Assembly: GCF_030730905.1 (NCBI RefSeq)
Contig: NZ_JAVAMP010000015.1
Location: 1-64,000 of the forward strand
Source: Chengkuizengella axinellae
GTDB taxonomy: Bacteria > Bacillota > Bacilli > Paenibacillales > KCTC-33759
DNA length: 64,000 bases
Direction: 5' to 3'
The notes beneath the pieces were generated by a model. The model did no database searches. It saw only the letters and a program-made list of their open reading frames with translations, and had not been told where the DNA came from. The translations under genes and the position numbers were made by a program. Positions within the stretch are counted from its first letter, which is position 1, and every line of letters begins with the position of its first letter. Shown here piece after piece: positions 16,388 to 26,008 of this stretch.

Positions 16388-17425
16388 ATGAAAAAGAGTA
16401 TATTGGTATTATTAAGCGTATTTTTATTAGCTTCTATCGCGTTGGTAGGTTGCTCTAGCAGTGAAGAATCTACCGAATCTTCTGTTTTAGATCAAATTAA
16501 AGATCGCGGAGTATTAAATGCAGGTATTAATGGTGAACTACCTGGATTTAGTTACTTAGATGACGGAGACTATGTAGGGTTTGATGTTGATTTTGCTAAA
16601 GCAGTTGCAGCTGCAATTTTAGGAGATGCAAATGCAGTTGAATATTCTCCACTAACAGCATCTGAGCGTTTCACAGCACTTCAAACAGGTGCAATTGACT
16701 TATTATCTCGTAACACGACTTGGACTACATCTCGTGATGTTGATCTTGGTTTAAACTTTGGTGGAGTTACTTTCTATGATGGTCAAGGTATGATGGTTCG
16801 TGCTGATAGTGATGTGAATACATTAACTGACATGAATGGAATGATCATCGCAGTTGAAACTGGTACGACTACTGAGTTGAACCTTGCCGACCAAATGGCA
16901 AAACTTGGCGTATCTTATCAACCACAAACATTTGATAACCAAGAAGCAGCAATTGCGGCACTAGAAGCAGGTTCAGTTGATGCTTTTACAACAGATAAAT
17001 CTGGTTTAGTTTCTAGATTATCTACTATGGCTGATTCTGACCAGTATAAAATTTTAGACGATACAATGTCTAAAGAGCCGTTAGGACCTGTTGTTGCTGG
17101 CGGAGACGACAAAATGGCTGACTTAACTAGATGGGTATTAAACGCTCTTATCCAAGCTGAAGAATTAGGTATTACATCTGAGAATGTTGATTCTTTCCTT
17201 AGTAGTGATGATCCAGTTATTCAACGTTTACTAGGAACAGATGGAAATCTTGGAGAGCAGCTTGAAGTTAGCAGTGACTTTGCTTACCAAGCAATCAAAC
17301 AAGTTGGTAACTACGGAGAAATTTTCGAGCGCCATTTAGGTGAGGGTACTGTATTCAACTTAGACCGTGGACTAAATGATCTATACACAAATGGTGGATT
17401 ATTATACTCACCTCCATTCCGTTAA
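16388..17425 (+). CDS. aapJ: Amino-acid ABC transporter substrate-binding lipoprotein (AapJ/BztA type)
   Basis: 345 residues with a lipoprotein signal (LVGC, lipidated Cys22). The mature protein begins VLDQIKDRGVLNAGINGELPGFSYLD and contains LTASERFTALQTGAIDLLSRNTTWT, the signature of general L-amino-acid binding proteins of the AapJ/BztA group. It delivers polar amino acids to the two permeases encoded next. It heads the operon; the 110-bp gap after it is longer than the other gaps, which fits higher expression of the binding protein. Confidence 0.9.
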   Translation: MKKSILVLLSVFLLASIALVGCSSSEESTESSVLDQIKDRGVLNAGINGELPGFSYLDDGDYVGFDVDFAKAVAAAILGDANAVEYSPLTASERFTALQTGAIDLLSRNTTWTTSRDVDLGLNFGGVTFYDGQGMMVRADSDVNTLTDMNGMIIAVETGTTTELNLADQMAKLGVSYQPQTFDNQEAAIAALEAGSVDAFTTDKSGLVSRLSTMADSDQYKILDDTMSKEPLGPVVAGGDDKMADLTRWVLNALIQAEELGITSENVDSFLSSDDPVIQRLLGTDGNLGEQLEVSSDFAYQAIKQVGNYGEIFERHLGEGTVFNLDRGLNDLYTNGGLLYSPPFR

Positions 17426-17534
17426 TTAACATTTAGCTCTTTAATTTGATTTAATAGGTCTGCTTACAGTTTTCACTTTGAGCAGACCTTATTTTATAAC
17501 TAAAGAATTGTATCTTATGTGAGGTGACTAATAA

Positions 17535-18707
17535 ATGAAAAATGAAAAATCAACCGCTACTCCTTTTTGGCGGGATACCAGAGTCATTCCAATCCTATTA
17601 CAAATATTATTTGTTGTCATTGTGGTCATCGTTGGAACTTTTCTATTTACAAATGCTATGACTGGATTAGACAGGCTTGGAATAAAATTTGGTTTTGACT
17701 TTTTATCAAATACAGCATTTTTTGATATTGGTGAAAAAGAAATTGAATATACACCAAAAGATTCTTATTTTAGAGCCTATTTAGTAGGGATCGTAAATAC
17801 AATCAAGGTAGGTATTGCAGGTATTATTCTTGCAAGTATTGTAGGGGTTCTTGTAGGAATATCAAGATTGTCCAATAACTGGTTGGTGAGAAAAGTTTCT
17901 ACAATTTATGTTGAGATTTTTAGAAACACTCCCCTTCTAGTTCAAATTTTTATATGGTATTTGGCTGTCATCCTTCAATTTCCTAAGATCGAAGAGGAAA
18001 TGAACTTGGGACCTTTTTTTATAAGTAATCGCGGTACAGCGTTACCTTGGTTTGATGCTACATCAGGTTCATTACTTTGGATTATCTTTTCTATTGTAGG
18101 TTTGATTGCTGCTGTAGTTATCCGTTCACGTTTAATCAATAAACAAATTGAAACAGGTAAAATTACACACCCTGGTTTGTGGTCTATAGCTGTATTCATT
18201 GGAACGCTCTTACTAGCGTTATTGATCACAAGAAGTGCTCCATTTACATTAGATTACCCTAGTATTAATGGAAGATTGTATGAGGGTGGTTATACACTCA
18301 CTACTGGATTTCAAGCTATGCTACTCGCTCTAGTTGTATATACATCAACTTATATAGCTGAAATTGTACGTGGTGGAATCCAAGCGGTATCTAAAGGTCA
18401 AGTGGAAGCTTCTAAAGCTCTTGGTTTGAAAAACAGCACAACAATGAGTAAAGTTATTTTTCCACAAGCGATAAGAATTATTATACCTCCAGTAACGAGT
18501 CAATATCTGAACTTGATTAAAAACTCAAGTTTGGCAATGGCTGTAGGTTTTCCTGAACTTGTTTATGTCAGTCAAACTGTACTGAATCAAACAGGAAGAG
18601 CTATTGAAAATATCACATTGGTTATTTTAGTATATTTAACTCTAAGTGTTATCACTTCTATTATCATGAATATATTTAACAAAAAATTTCAATTGGTGGA
18701 AAGGTAG
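17535..18707 (+). CDS. aapQ: Amino-acid ABC transporter permease (AapQ type)
   Basis: 390 residues with about eight transmembrane segments. The permease signature around EIVRGGIQAVSKGQVEASKALGL (about 275-297) is the ATPase-contacting EAA loop. The large periplasmic insertion between the first helices is typical of AapQ/BztB as opposed to short HisQ/HisM permeases. It pairs with the next permease to form a heterodimeric channel. GAGGTGACT lies before the ATG. Confidence 0.9.
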   Translation: MKNEKSTATPFWRDTRVIPILLQILFVVIVVIVGTFLFTNAMTGLDRLGIKFGFDFLSNTAFFDIGEKEIEYTPKDSYFRAYLVGIVNTIKVGIAGIILASIVGVLVGISRLSNNWLVRKVSTIYVEIFRNTPLLVQIFIWYLAVILQFPKIEEEMNLGPFFISNRGTALPWFDATSGSLLWIIFSIVGLIAAVVIRSRLINKQIETGKITHPGLWSIAVFIGTLLLALLITRSAPFTLDYPSINGRLYEGGYTLTTGFQAMLLALVVYTSTYIAEIVRGGIQAVSKGQVEASKALGLKNSTTMSKVIFPQAIRIIIPPVTSQYLNLIKNSSLAMAVGFPELVYVSQTVLNQTGRAIENITLVILVYLTLSVITSIIMNIFNKKFQLVER

Positions 18708-18716
18708 GTGCCACAT

Positions 18717-19922
18717 ATGAGTAGTCAAGCGAATTTACAACAACCTCAAAAAAGGGCCGAAACTCCACCACCTAAAACTTCAGTCGGAGTGATTGGCTGG
18801 TTAAGACAAAATTTATTCAGCAGCTGGGCAAATTCATTACTAACTGTAATCGTTGGAACAGCCGCGTTCTTTTTATTAAAAGCTATATTTACATGGGTCT
18901 TTTTCGGTGCTGAATGGCATGTAGTATCTAATGAATTAAATTTCTTATTAATCGGTAGATATCCAGAGGAAGAAGTTTGGAGAATATGGACTCTTCTTCT
19001 ATTCTTCCATGCATTACTAGGTTTATCATGGGGATTTGGCAAAGGCATCATGAATAGCATCGCATATACCATTGGAGGATTGTTATTCATATCCATGTTG
19101 CTGCCTTTTATCGAGATGTCAACTCGCATTTGGATCATTGCAAATTTAGCAACATTGATCTCATTCTTTTTCATTGGACATAAATTTCCAAAAGTAAAGA
19201 AAATTACTTTTGTAGGTTGGTTTTTATCTTTTCCAATCGTTATATTCTTTATTAATGGACTAGGTATATTGCCAAATGTGAGTACAAATTTATGGGGCGG
19301 ATTCATGTTAAATATCCTCCTCGCTGTAGTGGCTATAGTGTGTTCTTTCCCTTTAGGTATATTATTAGCCTTAGGTCGAAGAAGTAAGTTACCTATCGTT
19401 AAATATTTCTGTGTCATTTATATTGAAGTCATTCGTGGAATTCCTCTAATCACCGTGTTATTTATGGCAAAATTCATGCTACCTCTATTTACAGGAGGCA
19501 TCGAGGTTGATGAAGTTGTTGGAGCTATGGTTGCCTTAACTATGTTTAGTGCAGCATATATGGCTGAAAATGTTAGAGGTGGTTTACAATCACTGCCTAG
19601 AGGTCAATTCGAAGCATCACAAGCTTTAGGTTTAAACTCAACTTATACAACCGTATTTGTTGTCTTGCCTCAAGCATTAAAAGCAGTTATTCCAGCCATC
19701 GTTGGTCAATATATAGCTATATTTAAGGACACAACATTAGTTTTAATCATAGGATTGTTGGACATCTTGGAGATTGGACTATCTATGATTGCAAAACCTG
19801 AATATATTGGTTTAGATATGGAAGTTTTAGTATTCGGTGCTGTCGTATTCTTTATCTTCTGTTATTTAATGGCTCATGTGAGTCGCAGATTAGAAAAATC
19901 ACTTAGCGTAGGAAATCGTTAA
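18717..19922 (+). CDS. aapM: Amino-acid ABC transporter permease (AapM type)
   Basis: 401 residues from ATG 18717, which follows AAAGGTAGG and lies 9 bases after the aapQ stop; a GTG at 18708 is in frame but too close to that site. The EAA loop reads [23 protein letters not shown] (about 285-307). Multiple transmembrane helices and a cytoplasmic N-terminal extension rich in Pro and Gln fit AapM/BztC. It completes the membrane channel of the importer. Confidence 0.9.
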   Translation: MSSQANLQQPQKRAETPPPKTSVGVIGWLRQNLFSSWANSLLTVIVGTAAFFLLKAIFTWVFFGAEWHVVSNELNFLLIGRYPEEEVWRIWTLLLFFHALLGLSWGFGKGIMNSIAYTIGGLLFISMLLPFIEMSTRIWIIANLATLISFFFIGHKFPKVKKITFVGWFLSFPIVIFFINGLGILPNVSTNLWGGFMLNILLAVVAIVCSFPLGILLALGRRSKLPIVKYFCVIYIEVIRGIPLITVLFMAKFMLPLFTGGIEVDEVVGAMVALTMFSAAYMAENVRGGLQSLPRGQFEASQALGLNSTYTTVFVVLPQALKAVIPAIVGQYIAIFKDTTLVLIIGLLDILEIGLSMIAKPEYIGLDMEVLVFGAVVFFIFCYLMAHVSRRLEKSLSVGNR

Positions 19923-19935
19923 AGGAGGCCCCAAA

Positions 19936-20706
19936 ATGTTAGATGAAAAAAACTTACAAAAACCATTAGAAGAACGCGAGGATATTATTGAAGTCAAAAA
20001 TTTAAATAAATGGTTTGGTAAACACCATGTTTTAAAAGATGTAGATGTAAATGTTAAACAAGGTGAAGTGGTTGTTATTCTTGGTCCTTCAGGATCTGGT
20101 AAATCTACTTTTATTAGAACGATCAATGCTTTAGAAGAATTTCAAAAAGGTGAAATTATTGTTGATGAAATCAATTTATCTAACGATGTATCCAATATTG
20201 AAGCGATCAGAAAAGAAACTGGGATGGTATTTCAGCAATTCAACCTCTTCCCTCATATGACGATATTAAAAAATATCACTCTTGCTCCAATTTGGGTTCG
20301 TAAATGGAAGCGAGAAAAAGCAGAACAAGTGGCTATGGAGCTATTAGAACGTGTAGGCATTCCAGAACAAGCACATAAGTATCCTGGGCAATTGTCAGGT
20401 GGACAGCAGCAGCGTGTTGCTATTGCTAGAGCACTAGCAATGCAGCCAAGAATCATGTTATTTGATGAGCCAACTTCTGCACTAGATCCTGAAATGATTA
20501 AGGAAGTGTTGGATGTTATGAAAACACTAGCAAGGTCAGGTATGACAATGCTAGTTGTAACTCACGAAATGAACTTCGCTCGTGAAGTTGCAGATCGTAT
20601 TATTCTTTTCGATGATGGTGAAATCATTGAAGAAGGTACACCAACTGAATTGTTTGATAATCCAAAACATGAACGTACAAAGATGTTCTTATCTCAAATT
20701 TTATAG
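19936..20706 (+). CDS. aapP: Amino-acid ABC transporter ATP-binding protein (AapP type)
   Basis: 256 residues with Walker [10 protein letters not shown], the Q-loop [13 protein letters not shown], the signature LSGGQQQR, Walker [14 protein letters not shown] and the switch histidine in VVTHEM. It powers import by the two upstream permeases. It begins 13 bases after aapM with AAAGGAGG and is last in the operon, before a strong terminator. Confidence 0.95.
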   Translation: MLDEKNLQKPLEEREDIIEVKNLNKWFGKHHVLKDVDVNVKQGEVVVILGPSGSGKSTFIRTINALEEFQKGEIIVDEINLSNDVSNIEAIRKETGMVFQQFNLFPHMTILKNITLAPIWVRKWKREKAEQVAMELLERVGIPEQAHKYPGQLSGGQQQRVAIARALAMQPRIMLFDEPTSALDPEMIKEVLDVMKTLARSGMTMLVVTHEMNFAREVADRIILFDDGEIIEEGTPTELFDNPKHERTKMFLSQIL

Positions 20707-20732
20707 AACCAATAAATTAAATCAATGATATT

Positions 20733-20777
20733 AAAAGACGCTTAAAATTCTCATAACGGAATTATAAGCGTCTTTTT
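20733..20777 (+). terminator. Terminator of the aap operon
   Basis: AAAAGACGCTTA (20733-20744) pairs with TAAGCGTCTTTT (20765-20776), and an inner AATTC/GAATT stem continues the helix. Five T end the structure. Confidence 0.9.
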
Positions 20778-20799
20778 CATTGTCATTATTATGCTACAA

Positions 20800-21897
20800 T
20801 CAAACTCCCCCTCTTATCTCTCCTATATATTCAGCTCTGGGTCGAAATATAGTATTATTCTCCGCTTGCTCTAAAACATGTGCAGTCCAACCAACTATCC
20901 GACTAGCAGTAAATGTTGGAGTAAATAATTCAAGATCTAAATTGATAGATTTCATGATTGCAGCCGCGTAAAATTCTACATTTGTATATAAATTTCTTCC
21001 TGGCTTTAATTCATTCAAGATACGGATTGCGACCTTTTCCACATGCATAGCTAGATCAAGCCAACCATCTTCCTCCCTAGCTTCAAGCAACTTGTCCTTT
21101 AAAGAAATCGCTCTTGGATCGTGAGTTTTATATACTCTATGTCCAAAACCCATTAACTTCTCTCCATGTAACAGCTTTTCTCGAATAACTTTGTCTGCAT
21201 TTTTTGGAGTTCCAATTTCATTTAACAGTTGGATTACTCCTGATGGAGCACCTCCATGAAGAGGCCCCTTCATTGTACCAATCGCTGATGTTATTGCCGA
21301 TACCATGTCTGACTCTGTAGAAGCTGTGACTCTTGCTGAAAAAGCAGAAGCATTCATACCATGTTCAAGGGTCAAAATCATATAGGTTTCTAAAGCACTC
21401 ACAACAAGTTTAGATGGGATACTACCAGTGATCATGTATAAAAAATTTTCAACATGACTTAAGTCTTCTCTAGGTTCAATAAACATTTGATCCTTTAAAA
21501 TGCTCTGTCTATAAGCAATAATTGTTGGTACTATTGCAGTTAATTTAACCGCTTGATCGATTGTTGGTTTCCAACAATATTCTAACGTTCCTTCAGAGGA
21601 TATCGCAGTCCTTAATACACTCATCATGTCCATAGTTTTTGGCAGCAGCTTAATCAATTCCATCAAATAAGGGGTCAAACATCGGTTTTCATTTAATTTC
21701 CGTTCTAGTTTATTTACTTCATCTTGACTTGGTAATCGACCATGCCAAAGTAAATAAGCAACTTCTTCGAATGAGTAACCCCTTGTTAGCTTTCCTATTT
21801 CATAACCTCTATAAATAAGCCTCCCTTCTTTTCCATCAATATGACTAATCAACGTCTGAGCTGCTACAATTCCTTTTAAGCCTTCAGCAAACATCAT
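20800..21897 (-). CDS. citA: Citrate synthase (CitA type)
   Basis: 365 residues, the same length as the minor Bacillus citrate synthase CitA. Key segments are LEHGMNASAFSARVTAST, KGPLHGGAPSGV (oxaloacetate-binding histidine region) and MGFGHRVYKTHDPRA (second active-site histidine). It condenses acetyl-CoA with oxaloacetate at the entry of the citric acid cycle. A LysR gene diverges from it exactly as citR does from citA in Bacillus. GGGGAGG lies before the ATG. Confidence 0.92.
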   Translation of the reverse strand: MMFAEGLKGIVAAQTLISHIDGKEGRLIYRGYEIGKLTRGYSFEEVAYLLWHGRLPSQDEVNKLERKLNENRCLTPYLMELIKLLPKTMDMMSVLRTAISSEGTLEYCWKPTIDQAVKLTAIVPTIIAYRQSILKDQMFIEPREDLSHVENFLYMITGSIPSKLVVSALETYMILTLEHGMNASAFSARVTASTESDMVSAITSAIGTMKGPLHGGAPSGVIQLLNEIGTPKNADKVIREKLLHGEKLMGFGHRVYKTHDPRAISLKDKLLEAREEDGWLDLAMHVEKVAIRILNELKPGRNLYTNVEFYAAAIMKSINLDLELFTPTFTASRIVGWTAHVLEQAENNTIFRPRAEYIGEIRGGV

Positions 21898-21939
21898 TTT
21901 ACCTCCCCTTTCCTTTATTACAATTATTGTATACTGTAT

Positions 21940-21991
21940 AATTGATTAATAAAATTAAATATTATTAAAGTAATTGATTAATAAATTAAAT
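21940..21991. promoter_or_regulatory. Direct repeat in the citA-citR divergent promoter region
   Basis: AATTGATTAATAAA begins at 21940 and again at 21972, exactly 32 bp (three helical turns) apart, each followed by an ATTAAAT-like tail. Such phasing fits binding of a LysR-type tetramer, presumably CitR. Confidence 0.5.
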
Positions 21992-22007
21992 AAGGGGATT
22001 GTAGGTA

Positions 22008-22886
22008 ATGGAATTAAGTTGGTTAAAAACGTTTATTACAGCCGTTGAATATGGAAATTTTAGAAAAGCAGCAGAACACCTTTTCATTTCTCAACCCACT
22101 GTAACAGTACATATTAAGCAATTAGAGAAAGAGCTTGGGGTATTATTGTTTCTTAGAGAGGGGAAAAAAGTAAAACTTACAGAGGCTGGAAAGCGATATT
22201 TTAATCATGCAATCGAGTTATTAAACATATACGAGAAAGGAATTACTGATCTAGAAACATACAATCAAGGATATACCTCAAAGCTTACCATCGCTATCTC
22301 TCCATTAATAGCAGATACGGTTTTACCCATTGTCCTAAAACAGTATTTAAAAAATCACCCTCAAGTTGAAATATCTGTACAAATAATTGAGTCTAACGAA
22401 ATTGATCAGGCTGTCCTTAAAGAAGAAGTTGATATTGGACTTTCCTGTCTTCTAAGTTTTAATCCTCAGCTAGAAAGCAAGTTGTTATATACAGACAAAG
22501 TAATTTTAGTGGCTCCACACGATGGAAAAGACTTTGAATCTGCTTTACCTTTAGAGGAAGAAGAGGTATTATCTTCAAATCATCTATTAACACATAATCA
22601 TCCCGCATATTGGGAAGAGTTGTCTAAAACCATTAAATTGTTTTATCCTACTACACGTATGATGAAGGTTTCACAAATTCACATTACGAAACGATTTATT
22701 ATTGAGGGTCTCGGTGTATCCTACTTGCCTTATTCTACTGTACGTAGAGAGTTGCATGATGGTATTTTACTAGAAGTAGATACTCATGCATTTGAACTGC
22801 CAAAAGCAAATATTTACGCAATTCTCAAATATCATCATAAGGAACAACAGGAGTTTTTAAGCTTCTTATCCAAATATCGATTTTAA
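22008..22886 (+). CDS. citR: LysR family regulator of citA
   Basis: 292 residues. The N-terminal winged helix reads FITAVEYGNFRKAAEHLFISQPTVTVHIKQLEKELGVLLF, followed by a substrate-binding-like effector domain. Length and divergent placement next to citA match Bacillus CitR, a repressor of citA. The 110-bp gap between the two genes holds phased direct repeats. The effector is not evident. Confidence 0.88.
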   Translation: MELSWLKTFITAVEYGNFRKAAEHLFISQPTVTVHIKQLEKELGVLLFLREGKKVKLTEAGKRYFNHAIELLNIYEKGITDLETYNQGYTSKLTIAISPLIADTVLPIVLKQYLKNHPQVEISVQIIESNEIDQAVLKEEVDIGLSCLLSFNPQLESKLLYTDKVILVAPHDGKDFESALPLEEEEVLSSNHLLTHNHPAYWEELSKTIKLFYPTTRMMKVSQIHITKRFIIEGLGVSYLPYSTVRRELHDGILLEVDTHAFELPKANIYAILKYHHKEQQEFLSFLSKYRF

Positions 22887-22911
22887 ACTTGTCCTATTCT
22901 ATGCCAAGCAA

Positions 22912-22957
22912 AAGCATCCATTTTGAAAAAGTTTGATCAAAATGGATGCTTAATTTT
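22912..22957 (+). terminator. Terminator of citR
   Basis: A perfect 15-bp stem (22912-22926 with 22937-22951) 26 bp after the citR stop, followed by AATTTT. Confidence 0.85.
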
Positions 22958-22973
22958 AAATTAACTACTTTAT

Positions 22974-23020
22974 ATTGTATAGAAAGTTCGATCATTTTAT
23001 TGTCTAACTTTCTATACAAT
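22974..23020. repeat. Isolated 15-bp inverted repeat
   Basis: ATTGTATAGAAAGTT (22974-22988) pairs exactly with AACTTTCTATACAAT (23006-23020) around a 17-base loop. There is no T run and no gene between the arms. It could be a hairpin operator, a relic of a small mobile element, or a weak terminator. Confidence 0.5.
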
Positions 23021-23063
23021 TTAAAGCACTATTATAAATAGGATAAATTTCATTTCTACCTCT

Positions 23064-23233
23064 CTATTTGTAACCCCATTTATTGTCATTCCTAAAAGGA
23101 ATTAAACTTACATCTTGATCTTGATCTAACTTAATGCAATAGAAAACTCATTAAGTTTTTCAATAAGCTTTAATCCCTTTTTCTCTAAATTTATAGCTTT
23201 AGAAGTATCTGTTACTGATATCGCGTAATTCAT
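23064..23233 (-). pseudogene. Possible remnant of a WG-repeat protein
   Basis: A 35-codon frame from ATG 23233 (MNYAISVTDTSKAINLEKKG...) runs to TAG at 23126. A different frame then reads KLDQDQDVSLIPFRNDNKWGYK up to TAG at 23064, where NDNKWGYK resembles the start of a WG repeat. A frameshift would join the two. The evidence is thin, but nothing else explains this 430-bp gap. Confidence 0.3.
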
Positions 23234-23313
23234 TTATGATCATTCCTTATATCAATCTATTGTTTCTATTACTTCATAAACATTACCAATTGTATTTCAA
23301 TCATGTCAAATTT

Positions 23314-24252
23314 CTATTTAGAGTTAAATAATTTCTCTAATGCTTTTATAACCGCTTTAGGATGAGCTTGTGGTAGCATATGACCTGCATTAGGACACTC
23401 TATTAAATTTGAATGAGGTATATCATTATATAATTGATATGAATCCTCTTTTGTGTCGAACGGATCTTTTTCTCCGATCACAATTTGAGTAGGAACATTA
23501 ATTTTATGATAATGGATGCTTAATTTCTTAGCAGCTGGAACAAAGGAGATAATATCCTCTCGATTTGCTTTAAAATGATTAGGGCGCAACCACAGTGCTT
23601 TCACCCGTTGCTGATATTTTAGTGGAACAGAATCCGGCTTAAAAGTTGGCTTCAACATGACATTTACCATTAATTGTCCTAAAGGTACTAATAAGATATG
23701 CAAAAATAACTTTCCTATAATTGGTGTTATCACAATTTTGGACAATAAATCTCCTTTCCCAGCTGGGTATCTTTCTGCGTAGGCTCCTGGTGCCAACAAA
23801 ACAATACCAGCTAATTCTTTTGGATAGTTCAAAGCATACGAAAGAACCAATAAACCACTCCATGAATGTCCAACTAAAATAGGATTTTTTATATTCATTT
23901 TTTTTATAGCTTTATGAAGTATATCAGCTTGAACCATCGGAGTTATCTTCTCTTTTTTGCTTCTTTGGCTATAACCATATCCCATTCGATCAAAAGCAAT
24001 AACTTGATAATCATCCTTAGCTAAATCAAGCACGTTATTGAAATCTTCAGCGCATAAAATACCTCCATGAAGAAAAATAACGGGTCTCCCATCCCCTTTT
24101 TTATAATAATGAAGTTTTATATCATCAACTTCAATGAACTCTCCTGTTGAGGGAAACTTAGTTTCCGCTCTATAGACAACTATCCGATTCAATACGAACA
24201 ACATGATTAAAAACATGATGATCGTAATGATATAAATCAAAAATCCATTCAT
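23314..24252 (-). CDS. Membrane-anchored alpha/beta hydrolase
   Basis: 312 residues with one N-terminal transmembrane anchor (about 4-24). The fold is marked by VIFLHGGILCAEDF (oxyanion segment), AFDRMGYGYS, the nucleophile elbow GHSWSG, an aspartate in GEKDPF and the final histidine in NAGHMLPQ. The full Ser-Asp-His triad is in place. The substrate is unknown; esterase, lipase or epoxide-hydrolase roles are possible. A palindrome upstream is shared with the adjacent double-HTH TetR gene, which therefore likely controls it. Confidence 0.85.
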   Translation of the reverse strand: MNGFLIYIITIIMFLIMLFVLNRIVVYRAETKFPSTGEFIEVDDIKLHYYKKGDGRPVIFLHGGILCAEDFNNVLDLAKDDYQVIAFDRMGYGYSQRSKKEKITPMVQADILHKAIKKMNIKNPILVGHSWSGLLVLSYALNYPKELAGIVLLAPGAYAERYPAGKGDLLSKIVITPIIGKLFLHILLVPLGQLMVNVMLKPTFKPDSVPLKYQQRVKALWLRPNHFKANREDIISFVPAAKKLSIHYHKINVPTQIVIGEKDPFDTKEDSYQLYNDIPHSNLIECPNAGHMLPQAHPKAVIKALEKLFNSK

Positions 24253-24311
24253 TCTTTTCTACCTCCCTCGATTTATACACTTATAAACTACCCGTGAAAT
24301 AAAATATATTC

Positions 24312-24329
24312 ACATACTATTAAGTATGT
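24312..24329. promoter_or_regulatory. TetR-type operator before the alpha/beta hydrolase gene
   Basis: ACATACT-ATTA-AGTATGT is a perfect 7+7 palindrome 60 bp upstream of the hydrolase ATG. The same arms occur at 25270-25287 before the tetR gene. Confidence 0.75.
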
Positions 24330-24463
24330 TTTATATAATAAAAAAACTAGAATTAAACGAGTTACACGAATAGTTTACTAAAAAACAATCTATCAAGTTC
24401 TACATATCGTAAGACTTTCGTCATTAATAAGAAGGAGCATACTGTAAGTTAATACGTGAAAAA

Positions 24464-25237
24464 TTAGGGTTTTATCCCTTCCCACAATATATGTGAAATA
24501 TCTGATACAAGTGTTTCCTTCTGAATTTGTTCAGGGTTAATAATCCAAGTCTGAATTACCCCGTTAATAATGGATTGAATTAAAACAGATACAGATTTTG
24601 GATGTATTTGGTTTGATATTAAGTTTTTATCTTGCATCTCCTGAACTATTAGTTCAGTTCCGATTAATATTTTTGAAAAAGCATCATTTAGCTTATTTTT
24701 AACAATAGGCTCTCGACTCGAAGTAATAAATTCTAGCATTAACATTTGTTTATTCTCATCGTCAATGACAAATGTGAATTGAGATTCAAACCACTTTGAC
24801 AAAGCTTTAACAGAATCATTAGAGCTTAAAATATGTTTTATGATACTTGGAATTTGTTTTAACTGATGAGAAATATTTCGATCAACTAAAGCTAAAAACA
24901 AATCTTGTTTACTAGAAAAATGCCAATAAACCGCCCCTTTTGTTAAATTTGCTTTTTTTGCTACTTCATCCAAAGTTGCCCGAGCATACCCTTTTTCAGA
25001 AAACACATTCGATGATGCTTCTATAATTTGTGTACGTGTATCGATTTGTGGAAGGTCATTTTCAGCTTGCCATTTAGACAATATTCTTTTCAGCTCCTGT
25101 TTATTTCCAAATTGTCGCCGCACTGTAGACCAATGCATATCCACCTCCTTTGCGATCTCTGAAAGAGTGATCTTATCAAAAGGTTTTTCAGATGCTAAAC
25201 GAAATGCTGCTTTCATGATTTTCTCACGATCTGTCAT
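24464..25237 (-). CDS. TetR family regulator with two DNA-binding domains
   Basis: 257 residues, about 60 more than usual. Residues 1-52 form a first TetR helix-turn-helix (IMKAAFRLASEKPFDKITLSEIAKEVDMHWSTVRRQFGNK) and residues 66-120 a second (IIEASSNVFSEKGYARATLDEVAKKANLTKGAVYWHFSSK). One C-terminal ligand-binding domain follows. The second HTH is closer to the consensus; the first has an unusual recognition helix (HWSTVRRQF). GAGGTGATATAG precedes the ATG. A matching palindrome lies upstream of this gene and of the neighbouring hydrolase. Confidence 0.85.
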   Translation of the reverse strand: MTDREKIMKAAFRLASEKPFDKITLSEIAKEVDMHWSTVRRQFGNKQELKRILSKWQAENDLPQIDTRTQIIEASSNVFSEKGYARATLDEVAKKANLTKGAVYWHFSSKQDLFLALVDRNISHQLKQIPSIIKHILSSNDSVKALSKWFESQFTFVIDDENKQMLMLEFITSSREPIVKNKLNDAFSKILIGTELIVQEMQDKNLISNQIHPKSVSVLIQSIINGVIQTWIINPEQIQKETLVSDISHILWEGIKP

Positions 25238-25266
25238 CTATATCACCTCTATAGAACAAAATAAAA

Positions 25267-25290
25267 AAAACATACTTATGAGTATGTTTT
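25267..25290. promoter_or_regulatory. TetR-type operator before the double-HTH regulator gene
   Basis: AAAACATACT-TATG-AGTATGTTTT is a perfect 10+4+10 palindrome 30 bp upstream of the regulator ATG. Its core arms match those at 24312-24329, implying autoregulation plus control of the hydrolase. Confidence 0.8.
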
Positions 25291-25364
25291 TAATTTATAA
25301 TATTACCTATTTTTTGTCAATTATATTCCTTGAATTTTATTTTAAAATGATATCAAAATAAATC

Positions 25365-25859
25365 TTACAATAACTTACTCATATAATATTCATCAATAGA
25401 AGTTCCATCTATAATAAGAGAATGCCTTTTGACTCCTTCTTTTTCAAAGCCCATTTTCTCATATAGTTTAATGGCTTTATCATTATGAGTCATTACAGTT
25501 AATTCTAATCTTGATATTTGCTGTTTGCTTGCCCAACGTTCCATTCTTTCAAACAACATTTGACCTATACCTTTCCCTGTAGAAGCTTGAAGAATACCAA
25601 TCACAATATAGGCACTATGTTTAATTCTTTGAAGAGTTCCTCTGTTGGCTAAAATATAACCTGCAAAGCCTTGATTATTCTCAGCCACAAATATCATAGA
25701 TTTTGACTTTAATAATTTTGTAATATGATCTTTTATTTCTCCAATGGATGATGTTCGTTCATCAGGTTCAAACAGCATATACTTCGTTTCATTGTCTAAC
25801 CGTTTTAATAGCTTTAAAAATTTTTCCGCATCTTTTTCTTCAATTTGTCGAATATTCAT
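25365..25859 (-). CDS. GNAT family N-acetyltransferase
   Basis: 164 residues with the GNAT acetyl-CoA site QASTGKGIGQMLFERMERWA (motif A, about 95-115) and the C-terminal VMTHNDKAIKLYEKMGFEKEGVKR (motif B). The RimI/RimL-like ending suggests a protein or small-amine substrate, not identified here. GAGGT lies before the ATG. It stands alone. Confidence 0.88.
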   Translation of the reverse strand: MNIRQIEEKDAEKFLKLLKRLDNETKYMLFEPDERTSSIGEIKDHITKLLKSKSMIFVAENNQGFAGYILANRGTLQRIKHSAYIVIGILQASTGKGIGQMLFERMERWASKQQISRLELTVMTHNDKAIKLYEKMGFEKEGVKRHSLIIDGTSIDEYYMSKLL

Positions 25860-26008
25860 AATGATACCTCACAGTGAATTTTATTGAATTATATTATTAT
25901 CAAATTAGAACAGATTGTATCATACCACATAATATTGAGACATACATAATTTACTATTTTTTTAGACAAATTAAATGAAATACAAAAATAACATTATGGT
26001 GATTTAAA

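Noticed and set aside
18746-19417. Long minus-strand open frame of 223 codons
   Set aside because: It lies antisense to the well-supported aapM permease, has no ribosome binding site and does not read like a protein family.
21940-21991. AT-rich direct repeats considered as CRISPR or origin iterons
   Set aside because: Only two copies, in the divergent citA-citR promoter region; LysR-type operator spacing explains them better.
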